A DNA stretch of 64,000 nt from Streptomyces sp. HUAS CB01 (lineage in GTDB: Bacteria; Actinomycetota; Actinomycetes; Streptomycetales; Streptomycetaceae), in the NCBI RefSeq assembly GCF_030406905.1, contig NZ_CP129137.1, forward strand, positions 7,161,501 to 7,225,500, written 5' to 3'. The notes below the pieces were generated by a model that worked only from the letters and a program-made list of their open reading frames with translations, did not search any database and had not been told where the DNA came from. The stretch's first letter is position 1, and the number at the start of each line of letters is the position of its first letter. Shown here in pieces: positions 17,398-24,930 of the stretch. The translations under genes were made by a program, and so were the position numbers.

Positions 17398-17769
17398 GTG
17401 CCGTCCCCCAAGGACGGGCCGTGGCTGGACGATGCGGCAGGCCGATTGATCCGCCCGTACTCGGTGATCGGGGGCCGTACCCGTCCGACGGCGGCCCTCG
17501 ACCTGCTGTCCCTGGTGATGGCCACCGGCACGGTCCCGCACGGGGTGCTCGGACCCGAGCACGCGCTGGCCCTGGGCCTGTGCGACGGCCCGACGTCGGT
17601 GGCGGAGATCTCGGCGCACTTACGGCTCCCGGCGGTCGTCACCAAGGTGCTTCTGTCCGATCTCGTGGACTGCGGGGCGGTCACCGCACGGGCGCCCCGC
17701 TTCCAGGAATCCCCGACCGACCGTTCCCTGCTGGAGGCAGTGCTCGATGGTCTACGACGACGGCTCTGA
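17398..17769 (+). CDS. cvnC: DUF742 protein CvnC
   Basis: 123 residues. The DUF742 signature is clear: RLIRPYSVIGGRTRP, then CDGPTSVAEISAHLRLPAVVTKVLLSDL, which is a winged-helix-like segment. GTG at 17398 is 2 bases after the cvnB stop; the longer open frame upstream is out-of-frame cvnB. Its 3' end overlaps cvnD by 23 bp. Confidence 0.92.
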   Translation: MPSPKDGPWLDDAAGRLIRPYSVIGGRTRPTAALDLLSLVMATGTVPHGVLGPEHALALGLCDGPTSVAEISAHLRLPAVVTKVLLSDLVDCGAVTARAPRFQESPTDRSLLEAVLDGLRRRL

Positions 17770-18397
17770 CCACCGCCCTGACCACACCCCCGAGCAGGGC
17801 CAGGGCCCGCGTGACCCCTTTCCCACCGCCCTGAAGATCCTCGTCGCGGGCGGTTTCGGGGTGGGCAAGACGACCTTCGTGGGCGCGGTGAGCGAGATCG
17901 AGCCGCTCAGTACCGAGGAACTGCTGACTGCGGTCAGCGTCGGCACCGACAGCCTGGCGGGCGTGGAGTCCAAGACGACGACCACGGTGGCGATGGACTT
18001 CGGCCGGATCACCCTCGACGACCGCCATGTGCTGTACCTCTTCGGCACACCGGGCCAGGAGCGCTTCTGGTTCATGTGGGACGAGCTGTCCGAAGGTGCG
18101 CTCGGCGCGGTGGTCCTCGCCGACACACGACGGCTGGAGGACTGCTTCTCCGCCGTGGACTTCTTCGAGCGGCGCGGCATCGGATTCGTCGTCGCCGTCA
18201 ACGAGTTCGACGGCTCCTACCGCTACGAACCGGAGGAGGTGCGGGCCGCGATCGACCTGAAGCGGGACGTCCCCGTCGTGCTGTGCGACGCGCGGATCGC
18301 CGGCTCAGGGATCGGCACCCTGGTCACCCTCGTCCAGCATCTGCTCACCACCACCCCGGCACCGGCAGCGGCGCCGAGCTACGGAGCTCAGTCATGA
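17747..18397 (+). CDS. cvnD: Conservon Ras-like GTPase CvnD
   Basis: 216-residue small GTPase related to MglA. The P-loop is GGFGVGKTT (about residues 35-43), switch II is FGTPGQERF, and the base-recognition strand reads VVAVNEFDG, where N-x-x-D stands for NKxD. A 23-residue acidic/polar N-terminal extension precedes the G domain. It overlaps cvnC by 23 bp and the GAF gene by 4 bp (ATGA), so translation is coupled. CvnB is the probable regulatory partner. Confidence 0.94.
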   Translation: MVYDDGSDHRPDHTPEQGQGPRDPFPTALKILVAGGFGVGKTTFVGAVSEIEPLSTEELLTAVSVGTDSLAGVESKTTTTVAMDFGRITLDDRHVLYLFGTPGQERFWFMWDELSEGALGAVVLADTRRLEDCFSAVDFFERRGIGFVVAVNEFDGSYRYEPEEVRAAIDLKRDVPVVLCDARIAGSGIGTLVTLVQHLLTTTPAPAAAPSYGAQS

Positions 18398-18963
18398 CGT
18401 ACGACCCGACCGGCCATCTCCTGCTGACACCCGTCGACCGGGAGGCCCCCGCCCGGGTGCGGCGGCTGCGTCAGCTCGGGCTGGGGGAACGGCCCGAGCC
18501 GGCCTTCGACGAATTCGCGCACAAGCTCGCGGAGGTGACCGGAGCGCCCTACTCGATGGTCAACTTCATCGACGAGCACCGGCAGTTCTTCGCGGGCCTG
18601 CACACTCCCGCGGGCACCCATGCGGGCGGAGGCGACCTCGCGGCGGCCGGCGGCGGGGACGTGGGCCGCTTCATGGCGCGCGACCACGGCTACTGCCCGC
18701 ACGTGGTCGTACGGCGCAAGGCGCTCGTGCTGGAGGACGTGTGCGACTACCCCCGGTTCGCGGGCAATCCGGTCGTGGACGAGATCGGCATCCGCTCGTA
18801 CCTCGGGGCACCGCTGATCGACCGCACGGGCATCGCCCTGGGCACGATCTGCGTGGTGGACACCGAGCCGCGGCCGTGGGGCCGACCGGGACTGGAGACC
18901 ATCAAGTCGCTCGCGGCGGAGCTGGTCGAGCAGATCCACCGCCGCGAGGACGGGCTGCTGTGA
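18394..18963 (+). CDS. GAF-domain protein, fifth gene of the conservon
   Basis: 189 residues, a single GAF domain: PYSMVNFIDEHRQFF, the H-G-Y-C-P-H-V-V segment, LVLEDVCDYPRF and LGTICVVDTEPRPW. GAF proteins bind small ligands or sense redox or light. Conservons commonly end with a cytochrome P450 or a GAF protein; this is the GAF type. The ATG at 18394 overlaps the cvnD stop (ATGA). A strong hairpin follows the stop. Confidence 0.88.
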   Translation: MTYDPTGHLLLTPVDREAPARVRRLRQLGLGERPEPAFDEFAHKLAEVTGAPYSMVNFIDEHRQFFAGLHTPAGTHAGGGDLAAAGGGDVGRFMARDHGYCPHVVVRRKALVLEDVCDYPRFAGNPVVDEIGIRSYLGAPLIDRTGIALGTICVVDTEPRPWGRPGLETIKSLAAELVEQIHRREDGLL

Positions 18964-18975
18964 CCGTGGCGCGGT

Positions 18976-19013
18976 GACGTCCCCGGGACCGCCGTACGGC
19001 TCCCGGGGACGTC
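18976..19013. terminator. Bidirectional hairpin between convergent genes
   Basis: A perfect 13-bp inverted repeat (18976-18988 with 19001-19013) encloses a loop that itself contains the palindrome GCCGTACGGC. It lies between the conservon end and the convergent acyl-CoA dehydrogenase gene, so it can serve both. Confidence 0.75.
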
Positions 19014-19059
19014 GTGTGTTCGCGTCCCACGTGCGGGACTCCTTTCGCCCGCCCCGAGG

Positions 19060-20256
19060 TCAGACCAGGGCCTCCATGCACGTCAGCTCGGCCAGCCGCT
19101 CCGACCACTGTCCCTTCGACTGGCCCAGGGCCACCTCGGCCAGTCTGAGCAACTGGATGTCGGAGGTGCCCGCGGGCGCGAAGATGTGGTGCGCGTCGCG
19201 GAGGTAGCGCTCGATCGGGCGCTCGGTGAACAACCCGGACGCGGCGTGTACCTCCATCGCGTTGCGCGCCGAGTCGAGCACGGACTCGACGTTGACCAGC
19301 TTGGCGTTCATCAGTTCCGCGTCGCAGGCCAGCCCCTGGTCGAGCAGATGCACCGCGTGGTACGCGGCCAGCCGTGCCGTCATCAGCCGTGACTGCAGCT
19401 GTCCCAGCTTCAGCTTGACGGACGGCAGTTCGTGCAGCGGCTTGCCGTAGCGGTGGCGCTCGGCGCAGAACCGCGTGGTCTCCTCCAGGATGGCCCGGTG
19501 TATGCCGAGCGCCACGGCGGTCAGGTTCGCGCGTCCGTAGAGCACGCTGGAGGAGTAGGCGACCGCGAGGCCGTCACCCTCCTCGCCCAGCCGGTTGGCC
19601 GCCGGCACCCGGCAGTCCTCGAACAGGAGCTCACCGAAACTGAAGCCGTGCAGCCCCATGGTCGGCTTCTGCTCTCCCGTGCGGCACCCCGGGCGGCCGG
19701 ACTCGACCAGGAAGGCCGTGAGCCCCTTGGAGCCCGGTCCGGTCCGGACGACGACACCGTGCAGATCACCGACATGGCTGTTGCCGACGTACACCTTTCG
19801 GCCATTGATGACGTAGTCGTCGCCGTCACGTACGGCGGTGGCGCTCATCCCCAGCACATGGCCGCCCGACTCGGGTTCGGTGACCGCGATCGTGGGCAGG
19901 CACTCGCCCGCCGCGATCAGCGGGAGCCAGGTCTTCTTCTGCTCCTCGCTCCCGAAGTGGACGATCTTGGCGACGCCCAGCTGGGAGGCCTGGACCATGG
20001 CTCCCATCGCGGCGCTCACCCGGGACAGTTCCTCGATGATGATGGTCTTGGCGAGATGGCCGACGCCCATCCCGCCGTGGCCCTTGCCGATCGTCGCTCC
20101 GAGCCAGCCCTGCCGTGCGATGAGCCGCGAGAGTTCGCGGTGCACCGTACGGGCCGCCTCCATGGCCGGAATGCGCGGGCGGACCTCGCACTCGGCGAAG
20201 TGCCGGACCTGGTCCCGGAGCTGATGATGAAGTCGACTGGCGAAGTACCCGTCCAT
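19060..20256 (-). CDS. Acyl-CoA dehydrogenase family protein
   Basis: 398-residue FAD enzyme oxidising an acyl-CoA or acyl-carrier-protein thioester. FAD/substrate motif: TIAVTEPESGGH (usual form A-x-T-E-P-x-x-G-S-D; Gly-His replaces Ser-Asp here). C-terminal region: RYGKPLHELPSVK and a later IFAPAGTSDIQ segment. At the place of the usual catalytic Glu in the Y-G-G-x-G-Y-x-x-E motif it has HAASGLFTERPIERYLRD. The ATG at 20256 has an excellent GAGGAGGG site 6 bp upstream, preferred over 20319. Natural-product acyl dehydrogenases have similar deviations. No operon partner. Confidence 0.88.
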   Translation of the reverse strand: MDGYFASRLHHQLRDQVRHFAECEVRPRIPAMEAARTVHRELSRLIARQGWLGATIGKGHGGMGVGHLAKTIIIEELSRVSAAMGAMVQASQLGVAKIVHFGSEEQKKTWLPLIAAGECLPTIAVTEPESGGHVLGMSATAVRDGDDYVINGRKVYVGNSHVGDLHGVVVRTGPGSKGLTAFLVESGRPGCRTGEQKPTMGLHGFSFGELLFEDCRVPAANRLGEEGDGLAVAYSSSVLYGRANLTAVALGIHRAILEETTRFCAERHRYGKPLHELPSVKLKLGQLQSRLMTARLAAYHAVHLLDQGLACDAELMNAKLVNVESVLDSARNAMEVHAASGLFTERPIERYLRDAHHIFAPAGTSDIQLLRLAEVALGQSKGQWSERLAELTCMEALV

Positions 20257-20996
20257 CGCGAGCCCTCCTCTGCGAAACGCCTGCTCGCGCGAGTGTTCGA
20301 GCAGGTGGTGCATCGGCATGGTCCCGTCCCGTACAGGCCGACCACCTCATGGTGTTGATCGCTAACAGGTGGTACAACTCGGTGGCCAACTTTGGCCGAA
20401 ATGCAAGCCATTGACGTGTGATTGACGCTGTGGCCCTGGTGGTAGCGGCCCGTCCGGTTCGCCCGCAGGCATGCCCACGGGTCTTCTTTCTGCCACATGC
20501 CTTCGGCAACGGTTTCCGCGGCATATGGCACCGAGGGACAGCATTCCGCTTCCGGTGGCGGACGACCAGGCCTCAGGAGTACGGAATTGCCCGCAACTCA
20601 TCCGGATTCGACGGTTGTTGAGCGCACGTCTCGACCGGCGTACAGGGGCGCTGACCGGCGCACGCGCCCCACCGGGTGCACGCCCCCGGAGCCGTGCGGC
20701 GGCACCCGCGGGCCTCCGGGCACCTCCACGGCACCACCCGCCGGCTCATGCGTGGCGCTCCAGCACATGCGGCGAGGCGGCGAGCCCCAGATCCGAGTCG
20801 GTGGGGCCCGAGCCCATCAGCCGTACCCGCAGCCTCCGCGAGCGCGCAGAGCCTGCGGGACAGACTGAGCACGTGCCGGGCGCACGCGGCCGAACGCGTA
20901 CGAGGGCGGTACGCGACGGAACCCAGGGGCGCGGTGGGCGACTGTGACCGCACCGCGCCCCCGGCCCCGAGGCCCGTGACGGCCGGCTTCGACCGA
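20257..20996. other. Gene-free divergent region, lower GC in part
   Basis: 740 bases between the acyl-CoA dehydrogenase and the XRE/cupin gene. Short open frames exist on both strands but none has a ribosome site with recognisable protein character. Around 20320-20620 the GC content is visibly lower than in the flanks, fitting promoter DNA or a decayed gene. I can assign nothing else. Confidence 0.5.
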
Positions 20997-21012
20997 ATCC
21001 CGTATCTGGGAT
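20997..21012. promoter_or_regulatory. Operator-like inverted repeat at the XRE gene start
   Basis: ATCCC-6 bases-GGGAT ends 3 bp before the GTG start of the XRE/cupin gene. The position would suit autorepression or a leaderless transcript. Confidence 0.4.
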
Positions 21013-21015
21013 ATC

Positions 21016-21606
21016 GTGCCGGATATGAGAGAGGGTGCGGAATGCGGGCCACGCGACCCCGTCGATGTGCGACTGGCCGAACGGCTCGCCGGACTGCGGG
21101 CCGAGCGCGGCTGGTCGCTGGACGAACTGGCGCGCCGCAGCGGGGTGAGCCGGTCGACCCTGTCGCGGGCGGAGCGGGGCGAGATCAGCCCCACCACCTC
21201 GCTGCTCGGCAGGCTGTGCGCGGTGCACGGCAGGACGATGTCCCAGCTCCTCGGTGAGGTGGAGGCCGAGCCCGCGCAGCTCGTCCGGGCGGGCGACCAG
21301 ACGGTCTGGACGGACGAGACGGCCGGCTTCGTCCGCCGGTCCGTCTCGCCGCCGCACACCGGCCTGCGCGCCGAGATCGTCGAGTCCCGGCTCGCGCCGG
21401 GAGCCGACCTCGCCTATGAAGCACCCCCGGTGCCCGGTATGGAGCAGCACATCTGGATGCTCGACGGCACGGTCGAGATCACCGTCGGAGAGGCGACGCA
21501 CGAACTGCGGGCCGGCGACTGCCTGCGATTCCGTCTCCGGGGCTCGACGCGCTTCCGCTGCCCCGGCCCGGACGGCGCCCGCTACGCGGTGGTGGTGGTG
21601 CCGTGA
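21016..21606 (+). CDS. XRE-family regulator with cupin domain
   Basis: 196 residues. The N-terminal helix-turn-helix reads SLDELARRSGVSRSTLSRAERG. A C-terminal small cupin barrel (MEQHIWMLDGTVEIT, then HELRAGDCLRFRL) should bind an effector. This layout is typical of SutR/PuuR-like repressors of amine or amino-acid genes. The GNAT gene overlaps its stop by 4 bp (GTGA), so the two are co-translated. Start GTG at 21016; ATG at 21025 is possible. An inverted repeat just upstream suggests autoregulation. Confidence 0.92.
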   Translation: MPDMREGAECGPRDPVDVRLAERLAGLRAERGWSLDELARRSGVSRSTLSRAERGEISPTTSLLGRLCAVHGRTMSQLLGEVEAEPAQLVRAGDQTVWTDETAGFVRRSVSPPHTGLRAEIVESRLAPGADLAYEAPPVPGMEQHIWMLDGTVEITVGEATHELRAGDCLRFRLRGSTRFRCPGPDGARYAVVVVP

Positions 21607-22163
21607 CCGGGTTCACCGTCTTCCGGCTGGACGCCGGCGAACTGGCCCGCACGGCACCGCGGCTGGCCGATCTGCTTCTCGACGCGGTCGACGGCGGTGC
21701 CTCCGTGGGCTTCCTCGCCCCGCTCGATCGCGCCGACGCCGAGAGGTGGTGGCACGAGCACGTCCCCGCGGTCGCCGAGGGAGGCCGCGCCATCTGGGCG
21801 GCGCGCGACGGCGAGCGTGTCGTCGGCACCGTGAGCGTCGGCTTCACGGCGTACCCCAACGGCCGCCACCGCGCCGAGATCGCCAAACTGCTGGTCCACC
21901 GCGAGGCCCGCGGACGGGGGCTGGGCCGGGCCCTGCTCACCGCGGCGGAACGCGGCGCCGCCGAGCGCGGCGCCACCCTCCTCGTCCTGGACACCGAGAC
22001 GGGCAGCCCCGCCGAGGGGCTCTACCGCTCGGCCGGGTGGACGGCCGCCGGGGTCATCCCCGGCTTCGCCGCCGACCCGGCAGGGACCCTCCGCCCCACG
22101 ACACTGTTCTACAAGCAGCTCGTCGCCGAGGCCCGCCTCGCCACCGCGCCCGCGGTGCGCTGA
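21603..22163 (+). CDS. GNAT-family N-acetyltransferase
   Basis: 186 residues with the acetyl-CoA-binding motif KLLVHREARGRGLGRALL (R/Q-x-x-G-x-G/A) and flanking strands VVGTVSVGF and LLVLDTETGSPAEGLYRSAGW. It transfers an acetyl group to an unknown amine. Coupled by a GTGA overlap to the XRE/cupin regulator, which probably controls it. A 13-bp tandem repeat follows directly after the stop. Confidence 0.93.
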   Translation: MTGFTVFRLDAGELARTAPRLADLLLDAVDGGASVGFLAPLDRADAERWWHEHVPAVAEGGRAIWAARDGERVVGTVSVGFTAYPNGRHRAEIAKLLVHREARGRGLGRALLTAAERGAAERGATLLVLDTETGSPAEGLYRSAGWTAAGVIPGFAADPAGTLRPTTLFYKQLVAEARLATAPAVR

Positions 22164-22169
22164 GACGGC

Positions 22170-22234
22170 GCGCGGAGGCGCCGCGCGGAGACCTCGCGCG
22201 GAGACGCCGCGCGGAGACGCCGCGTGGAGCCCCG
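22170..22234 (+). repeat. 13-bp tandem repeat, five units
   Basis: Consensus GCGCGGAGACGCC; units begin at 22170, 22183, 22196, 22209 and 22222, the third and fourth identical, the first, second and fifth diverged. It starts 7 bases after the GNAT stop and borders the ThuA remnant. Confidence 0.85.
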
Positions 22235-22245
22235 TACCGGCCCCG

Positions 22246-22443
22246 CCGACTCGGCCGCTTCCCGATCGCCGCCACCCCGGCCGGGATCGAGTCGTGCGCG
22301 ACGTTCGTGACCTTGGAGAAGACCAGGACCCGGTACTCGGCCGCCTCCTCGGCCCGCGGCGTGGCGGTGAGGCCGAGTCCGAGGACCGGCGCCGGCAGGG
22401 CCGTGAGGACGGTGACGGGGGACGGAGTCCTTCGACTGCTCAT
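22246..22443 (-). pseudogene. N-terminal remnant of a ThuA-domain protein
   Basis: From the ATG at 22443 the frame reads a short hydrophobic leader (TVLTALPAPVLGLGLTA), then EYRVLVFSKVTNVAHDSIPAGVAAIGK, which matches the first strand of secreted ThuA proteins (typically RVLVFSKTxGFRHDSI). After about 65 residues the frame dissolves into the GC-rich 13-bp repeat. The remaining ~200 residues expected of a ThuA domain are absent, so this is a truncated, probably dead gene. Confidence 0.7.
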
Positions 22444-22679
22444 GGCGCTCCCGGTTGCTCGCGGCGCTCCCGGTGCTGATGAGACGGCTGGGGGGCGTCG
22501 TGTCCAGAAAGTGCTTTCTGAGTGCGTCGCACAGCGTGGTCTCGGGGTTCACAGGGGGTCAATGGGTCGGGAGCGACCGGTGCGGCAAGCGCATTCGGAG
22601 TCCGGGGGGTGTGACCGGCGGCGACCGGGGGAGGGACCCCCACGTACCCGTGACCGTCCGAACGAGGAGGCCGGCCCCC

Positions 22680-23636
22680 ATGACCGCGACCGCATACCGC
22701 CCCGGACTGCTGGACGCCGCCGACGGCGTGCAGATCGCCACGTACTCCTGGCTACCGGAGAGCGGGCGTCCCCGTGCCCTGGTGCAGCTCGTCCACGGAG
22801 CGGCCGAGCACGCGCTGCGGTACGACCGGTTCGCCCGCCACCTCGCCGCCCACGGCTACGGCACGATCGCCTCCGACCACCGGGGGCACGGGGCGACGGC
22901 CCCCTCCACCGGCGGTTACGGCGTCGCGGAGACGCCCGGCGCCGCGCCGGCCGACGACTACGACAGCTGGCGCGCCATGGTCGAGGACATCAAGGCGGTC
23001 GGTGACCAGGCCCGGCTGCTCCACCCGGGTGTTCCCGTGGTCGTCCTCGGGCACAGCCTGGGCTCCATGCTCGCCCGCGACTACGTGCAGGAGTACCCGG
23101 ACGACCTCAGCGGCCTGATCCTGTCCGGCACCTTCCGCTCGCTGCCGGGTGCGGACATCGAGGGCTCCCTCGCCCGCCTCGGGGAGCGGGCGGCCACCGA
23201 GGGCCGCGCCGCCCCCTCCACGTACGTCTCCGAGCTCTTCGCGTCCTTCAACGACCCGTACCCGCACCGGACGGGCTTCGAGTGGCTGTCCCGTGACGAG
23301 GACGAGGTCGACGCCTACGCCGTGGACGAGCGCTGCGGCTTCCCCTTCAGCACCGGCCTCGTCCTGGACTGGCTGCGCGCCGTGCGGAAGATCAACGACC
23401 CGCGCAACCTGGCCCGTGTCCCGGCCGACCTGCCCGTCCACGTCGCCGTCGGTACGGAGGACCCCTGTCACCAGGGGATGACCCTGGTCCACGAACTGCT
23501 CGAGGACTTCCGCTACATCGGCACCGAATCGCTCACGTGGAAGGCGTACGAGGGCGCGCGCCACGAGATCCTCAACGAGACCAACCGCGAGGAGGTCCAG
23601 CAGGACCTGGTGGCCTGGCTGGACAAGCGGGTCTGA
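22680..23636 (+). CDS. Alpha/beta hydrolase (lysophospholipase/monoacylglycerol lipase type)
   Basis: 318 residues. Nucleophile elbow GHSLGSM (Ser126), oxyanion region VHGAAEHALRYDRFA typical of the monoacylglycerol-lipase branch (HGxxEHxxRY), DHRGHG, and a C-terminal EGARHEILNE supplying the catalytic His. No signal peptide. ATG at 22680 has GAGGAGG about 10 bases upstream. It should release fatty acid or another acid from an ester. Transcribed alone. Confidence 0.92.
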   Translation: MTATAYRPGLLDAADGVQIATYSWLPESGRPRALVQLVHGAAEHALRYDRFARHLAAHGYGTIASDHRGHGATAPSTGGYGVAETPGAAPADDYDSWRAMVEDIKAVGDQARLLHPGVPVVVLGHSLGSMLARDYVQEYPDDLSGLILSGTFRSLPGADIEGSLARLGERAATEGRAAPSTYVSELFASFNDPYPHRTGFEWLSRDEDEVDAYAVDERCGFPFSTGLVLDWLRAVRKINDPRNLARVPADLPVHVAVGTEDPCHQGMTLVHELLEDFRYIGTESLTWKAYEGARHEILNETNREEVQQDLVAWLDKRV

Positions 23637-23803
23637 CCGGAGGCGGCCCGAGCCGTGGGGCGGGTGCGAGCGGAATGCGGGCGCGGCGGCGCCCGCCGCC
23701 CTCGGGCCCCCGTGCCGCCGTGCCGCCGCTGTCCTCGGGCCCCCGTGCCGCCGCCGCCCCGTGGCTCCCGGGCGTTGTCGGTGGGGCGTCGTACCGTCGG
23801 AGG

Positions 23804-24172
23804 ATGGCCACTGCCGACGACGTACGCAGGATCGCGCTCGCACTGCCCGGCGCGGTGGAGAAACTCGCCTGGGGCATGCCCACGTTCCGGGCGGGTGAGG
23901 GCGGGAGGATCTTCGCCTCGCTCGACGACGACGATCAGGTGATCGGGGTCAAGTGTCCCAAGGGGGACCGCGAGGAGCTGATCGCCGCGGAGCCGGACAA
24001 GTTCTTCATCCGCGCGGGGCACGACGACAACCACGCCTGGCTGCGGGTGCGGCTCGGCGCGCTGGACGACGAGGAGGAGCTCCACGCCGTCCTGCTGGAC
24101 TCCTGGCGGCAGGCGGCTCCGCGAAGGCTCCTCGAAGCCCATCCCGAGCTGGGTGGGGTGTCCGGTCCCTGA
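23804..24172 (+). CDS. MmcQ/YjbR-family protein
   Basis: 122 residues. The YjbR signature is complete: TADDVRRIALALPGAVEKLAWGMPTFR, then FASLDDDDQVIGVKC and the Asn-His-Ala-Trp-Leu-Arg-Val segment. The fold has a cyclic pattern resembling a double-wing DNA-binding domain, but a molecular role is not established. ATG at 23804 with a GGAGG immediately before; the open frame extending upstream is not coding. Confidence 0.9.
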   Translation: MATADDVRRIALALPGAVEKLAWGMPTFRAGEGGRIFASLDDDDQVIGVKCPKGDREELIAAEPDKFFIRAGHDDNHAWLRVRLGALDDEEELHAVLLDSWRQAAPRRLLEAHPELGGVSGP

Positions 24173-24324
24173 GCCCGGCCGCCCGGTGGAGGGGCTCGAC
24201 CGCCGCGGTGCGCGGCGCACGGGTGCGGGAGCGCGGGGCACCGAGGCACGGCGGGCGCACACCGGGGCGCCGGTGCACGCCGCGCACGAGCACGCGGGAT
24301 CCGCGCGCGGGCCGGTGCACGCCT

Positions 24325-24488
24325 GTCACGCACGGTGATTCCGTGTGTGCGGCTCACGGACGGGCGTGACGCACGGTCATGACACGTACGCGGGTGACGG
24401 AAGTGTGTGACACATGGTCATGGCGTGTACGCGGAGGAGACGCGCGCGTGACGGACGGTCATGGCGTATGTGCGCGCGATCACCGGTG
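24325..24488 (+). repeat. 41-bp direct repeats upstream of the graspetide locus
   Basis: Units begin at 24366, 24407 and 24448, exactly 41 bp apart, each carrying a GTGAC-x-CA/GA-CGGTCATG core and a GTACGCGG-like second block. A more diverged fourth copy starts at 24325 in phase. No unique spacers lie between units, so this is not CRISPR. The array ends 236 bp before the precursor gene and may bind a regulator. Confidence 0.8.
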
Positions 24489-24680
24489 ATGGCTCAACTC
24501 GCCCGTCTTCACGGGATGTTCACAACGGTCTACACCAATCAGTGCTCTCATGAGGGAACCCCACGCATTCCCCCATCCGTCTACCGATGGGGCGATCCTG
24601 TGGGGTCCGTCCGCTGTGACGACATTCACTGCCAGCACGGCCGGAAGTAACGGATAGTAATGAGTGCCCTACATCATCGG

Positions 24681-24696
24681 CACGTACTGTTACGTG
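24681..24696. promoter_or_regulatory. Inverted repeat just upstream of the graspetide precursor
   Basis: CACGTA-4 bases-TACGTG, with partial extension to GGCACGTA/TACGTGTGCC, ends 27 bp before the precursor start. A second hairpin, CCCCATC/GATGGGG with an 8-base loop, is at 24571-24592. Both are candidate operator or leader structures. Confidence 0.45.
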
Positions 24697-24723
24697 TGCC
24701 CAGACAGTCGACGAAGGAGACTC

Positions 24724-24915
24724 ATGCGACCGTTCGTACTGAACTACGTACTTCCGGCCGAGAGTCCTGCGGTGACCCTGCCGTACACCTACGACTCCGC
24801 CCTGCAGCTGAACGTGCTGCCGGACGGGCGGCCGGCCATCGTCGACCGCGATCTGATCCTGGTCACCGGCACGACGACGTCCACGGCCGGCTCCAAGACG
24901 CACTTCGACGACTGA
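24724..24915 (+). CDS. tgmA: ATP-grasp-modified RiPP (graspetide) precursor
   Basis: 63-residue precursor peptide. The leader has the recognition-type segment MRPFVLNYVLPAES and Q-L-N-V-L-P-D-G-R-P. The core is the C-terminal Thr/Ser-rich stretch TGTTTSTAGSKTH ending F-D-D, where Thr/Ser hydroxyls (or Lys58) can be joined to the terminal Asp62/Asp63 side chains. This matches the actinobacterial ATP-grasp-modified RiPP family (TIGR04186-like). ATG at 24724 has AAGGAGA 4 bases upstream, better than the in-frame upstream start. The ligase gene begins 15 bp downstream. Confidence 0.88.
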   Translation: MRPFVLNYVLPAESPAVTLPYTYDSALQLNVLPDGRPAIVDRDLILVTGTTTSTAGSKTHFDD

Positions 24916-24930
24916 CGGACCGGCGCAGCA

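Noticed and set aside
15136..17619. A long minus-strand frame over the conservon
   Set aside because: Mirrors cvnA-cvnC; its residues are a shadow pattern rich in Arg/Gly/His without motifs.
24366..24488. CRISPR array
   Set aside because: Units are contiguous with no unique spacers, only three or four copies, and no cas genes are present.
24414..24650. A 78-codon frame before the graspetide precursor
   Set aside because: It starts within the repeat array, lacks a ribosome site and has no family features.
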